Source: Thiobacillus sp. (GTDB lineage: Bacteria > Pseudomonadota > Gammaproteobacteria > Burkholderiales > Thiobacillaceae). Taken from it: a stretch of DNA of 15,775 nucleotides. Both the position numbers and the translations under genes were made by a program. The DNA is taken from NCBI RefSeq assembly GCF_024708915.1, contig NZ_JANJXQ010000028.1, positions 1 through 15,775 of the forward strand, read 5' to 3'. Under the pieces are notes generated by a model, which did not search any database, was not told where the DNA came from, and worked only from the letters and a program-made list of their open reading frames with translations. Within the stretch, counting starts at the first letter, position 1. Each line of letters starts with the position of its first letter. Shown piece by piece: positions 15,071 to 15,775 of the stretch.

Positions 15071-15693
15071 CAGGGCAAGGACGGCGAGGAAGCGGGCGCG
15101 GCGGGGGCCTCGAACGACCAGCCGTACCAGGGGGTGGCCAGTTCCCATTTGTCGCTGGTGACCGCGCCGATGGAGAGCGGCTTGGGCAGTTGCGCGGTAT
15201 CGAGACGCAGACGCAGCCGGGCGTCGTAGCGACGCCCGGTCTTCAGGGCGCCGCGTTCCAGCACCTGCCAGTCGTCGACCCTCCCCAGCAGGGCCAGCGC
15301 TTCGCCCAGGGTCGCGACGGTTCGGGTGGTGTAACCGATTTCGACGACGTAACGGCGCAGCAACAGGTGGTAATAAATCCGCAGTTTGCGCACCGCTTCG
15401 GCGATGTCTTCGTCGAGCCACCAGTTGCGCGGGCGGCTCAGTTCCAGTTCCAGCAGAAAATACAGGTTGATCCCTTTGCTGAGCGCATCTTCCAGGGTGC
15501 GGTTGAGCACGATGTCGACGTCCGCTTCCAGCAGGTAGCCTTGCTGGGTGGCACGGATGCCCGCCTGTTTGACGGTGCTTTTGTCGCTCGCCAGCGCACC
15601 GCCTGCGACGGCCAGCCAGCAGCCCAGCAACAGCCCGGCCAGCCATCGAAAAGCCGGGTCACGTCTTGCGCAGCAGGGCGTAAAAGAAACCAT
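15070..15693 (-). CDS. Secreted DUF4390 protein preceding ntrY
   Basis: 207 residues, DUF4390 family, function unknown. The N-terminus is a signal peptide: arginines at residues 10, 11 and 16, a hydrophobic core LAGLLLGCWLAVAGG and a cleavage site after GALA. The mature part has mixed beta character with DIVLNRTLEDALSKGINLYF and WWLDEDIAEAVRKLRIYYHL. I chose the ATG at 15693 because it gives a proper signal peptide; it lies 35 bases inside the end of rsmB in another frame. The frame stays open to 15723, but the extra residues look like an rsmB shadow. The constant position in front of ntrY in betaproteobacteria suggests a periplasmic partner of that kinase; this is inference. Confidence 0.88.
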   Translation of the reverse strand: MVSFTPCCARRDPAFRWLAGLLLGCWLAVAGGALASDKSTVKQAGIRATQQGYLLEADVDIVLNRTLEDALSKGINLYFLLELELSRPRNWWLDEDIAEAVRKLRIYYHLLLRRYVVEIGYTTRTVATLGEALALLGRVDDWQVLERGALKTGRRYDARLRLRLDTAQLPKPLSIGAVTSDKWELATPWYGWSFEAPAAPASSPSLP

Positions 15694-15775
15694 CGTGCTC
15701 GGCATCGGGCAGCAGCGCCCCATCGGTCAAGGGTTGAGGAAGCGGGCAGCGTTCGGCGTCTTTTATATGACGCGC
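15659..15775 (-). CDS. rsmB: 16S rRNA m5C967 methyltransferase RsmB, last 38 residues
   Basis: Only the C-terminus is inside the window; the gene continues past base 15775. The 38 visible residues end in LLPDAEHDGFFYALLRKT and a TGA stop; the DGFFYALL strand is the characteristic end of RsmB (Sun/Fmu), the SAM-dependent enzyme that methylates C967 of 16S rRNA. The neighbouring DUF4390-ntrYX-trkAH order is the usual downstream context of rsmB in betaproteobacteria, which supports the call despite the short segment. The following gene starts inside it. Confidence 0.85.
   Translation of the reverse strand, partial: ARHIKDAERCPLPQPLTDGALLPDAEHDGFFYALLRKT

Noticed and set aside
13472..15229. 585-residue open frame antisense to ntrY
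   Set aside because: Composed largely of His, Gln, Arg and Ala, no recognisable domain, and fully inside ntrY with intact kinase motifs.

Overview
This GC-rich window looks like ordinary chromosome from a betaproteobacterium, plausibly of the Nitrosomonadales/Hydrogenophilales type. The grounds are the minus-strand gene order rsmB - DUF4390 - ntrY - ntrX - trkA - trkH, the plus-strand block argJ - DUF815 ATPase - Nudix/ThiE fusion, and the presence of yggX. The lineage call is inference from gene order and protein character, not from a search. I see no rRNA, tRNA, CRISPR array, insertion sequence or phage gene. No gene-free stretch exceeds 300 bases.

Layout: bases 1-2115 are the C-terminal part of an AddA/RecB-like helicase-nuclease, coupled by an ATGA overlap to a DUF938 methyltransferase. 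Next come a 112-residue conserved protein with a possible ribbon-helix-helix core (2780-3118), a gene-free AT-richer leader of about 130 bases carrying a near-perfect sigma-54 promoter, and a 79-residue two-helix membrane protein (3252-3491). argJ (arginine biosynthesis) follows. After a structured intergenic region comes a tightly overlapping trio: DUF815 AAA+ ATPase, Nudix/ThiE-like fusion, and a small membrane-anchored protein. phoU has its own promoter preceded by three 11-bp tandem repeats. It converges on yggX across a perfect 48-bp palindrome.

From 8344 to the end everything lies on the minus strand. Transcription enters from rsmB (C-terminus only) and passes through a secreted DUF4390 protein, the NtrY/NtrX two-component pair, the TrkA/TrkH potassium uptake system and a small TPR protein. 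Most junctions overlap by 1-4 bases, so this looks like one long operon linking envelope or redox sensing to K+ uptake.

No clearly new multi-gene system is visible. The points most worth a second look are: (i) NtrX with receiver and DNA-binding domains intact but an AAA+ module lacking the Walker A lysine, the Walker B aspartate, the GAFTGA loop and the sensor II arginine; (ii) a sigma-54 promoter in front of an unrecognised small membrane protein; (iii) an in-frame palindromic insert of about 57 bp in the Nudix gene; (iv) the 48-bp perfect palindrome; (v) the 11-bp phased repeats at the phoU promoter.
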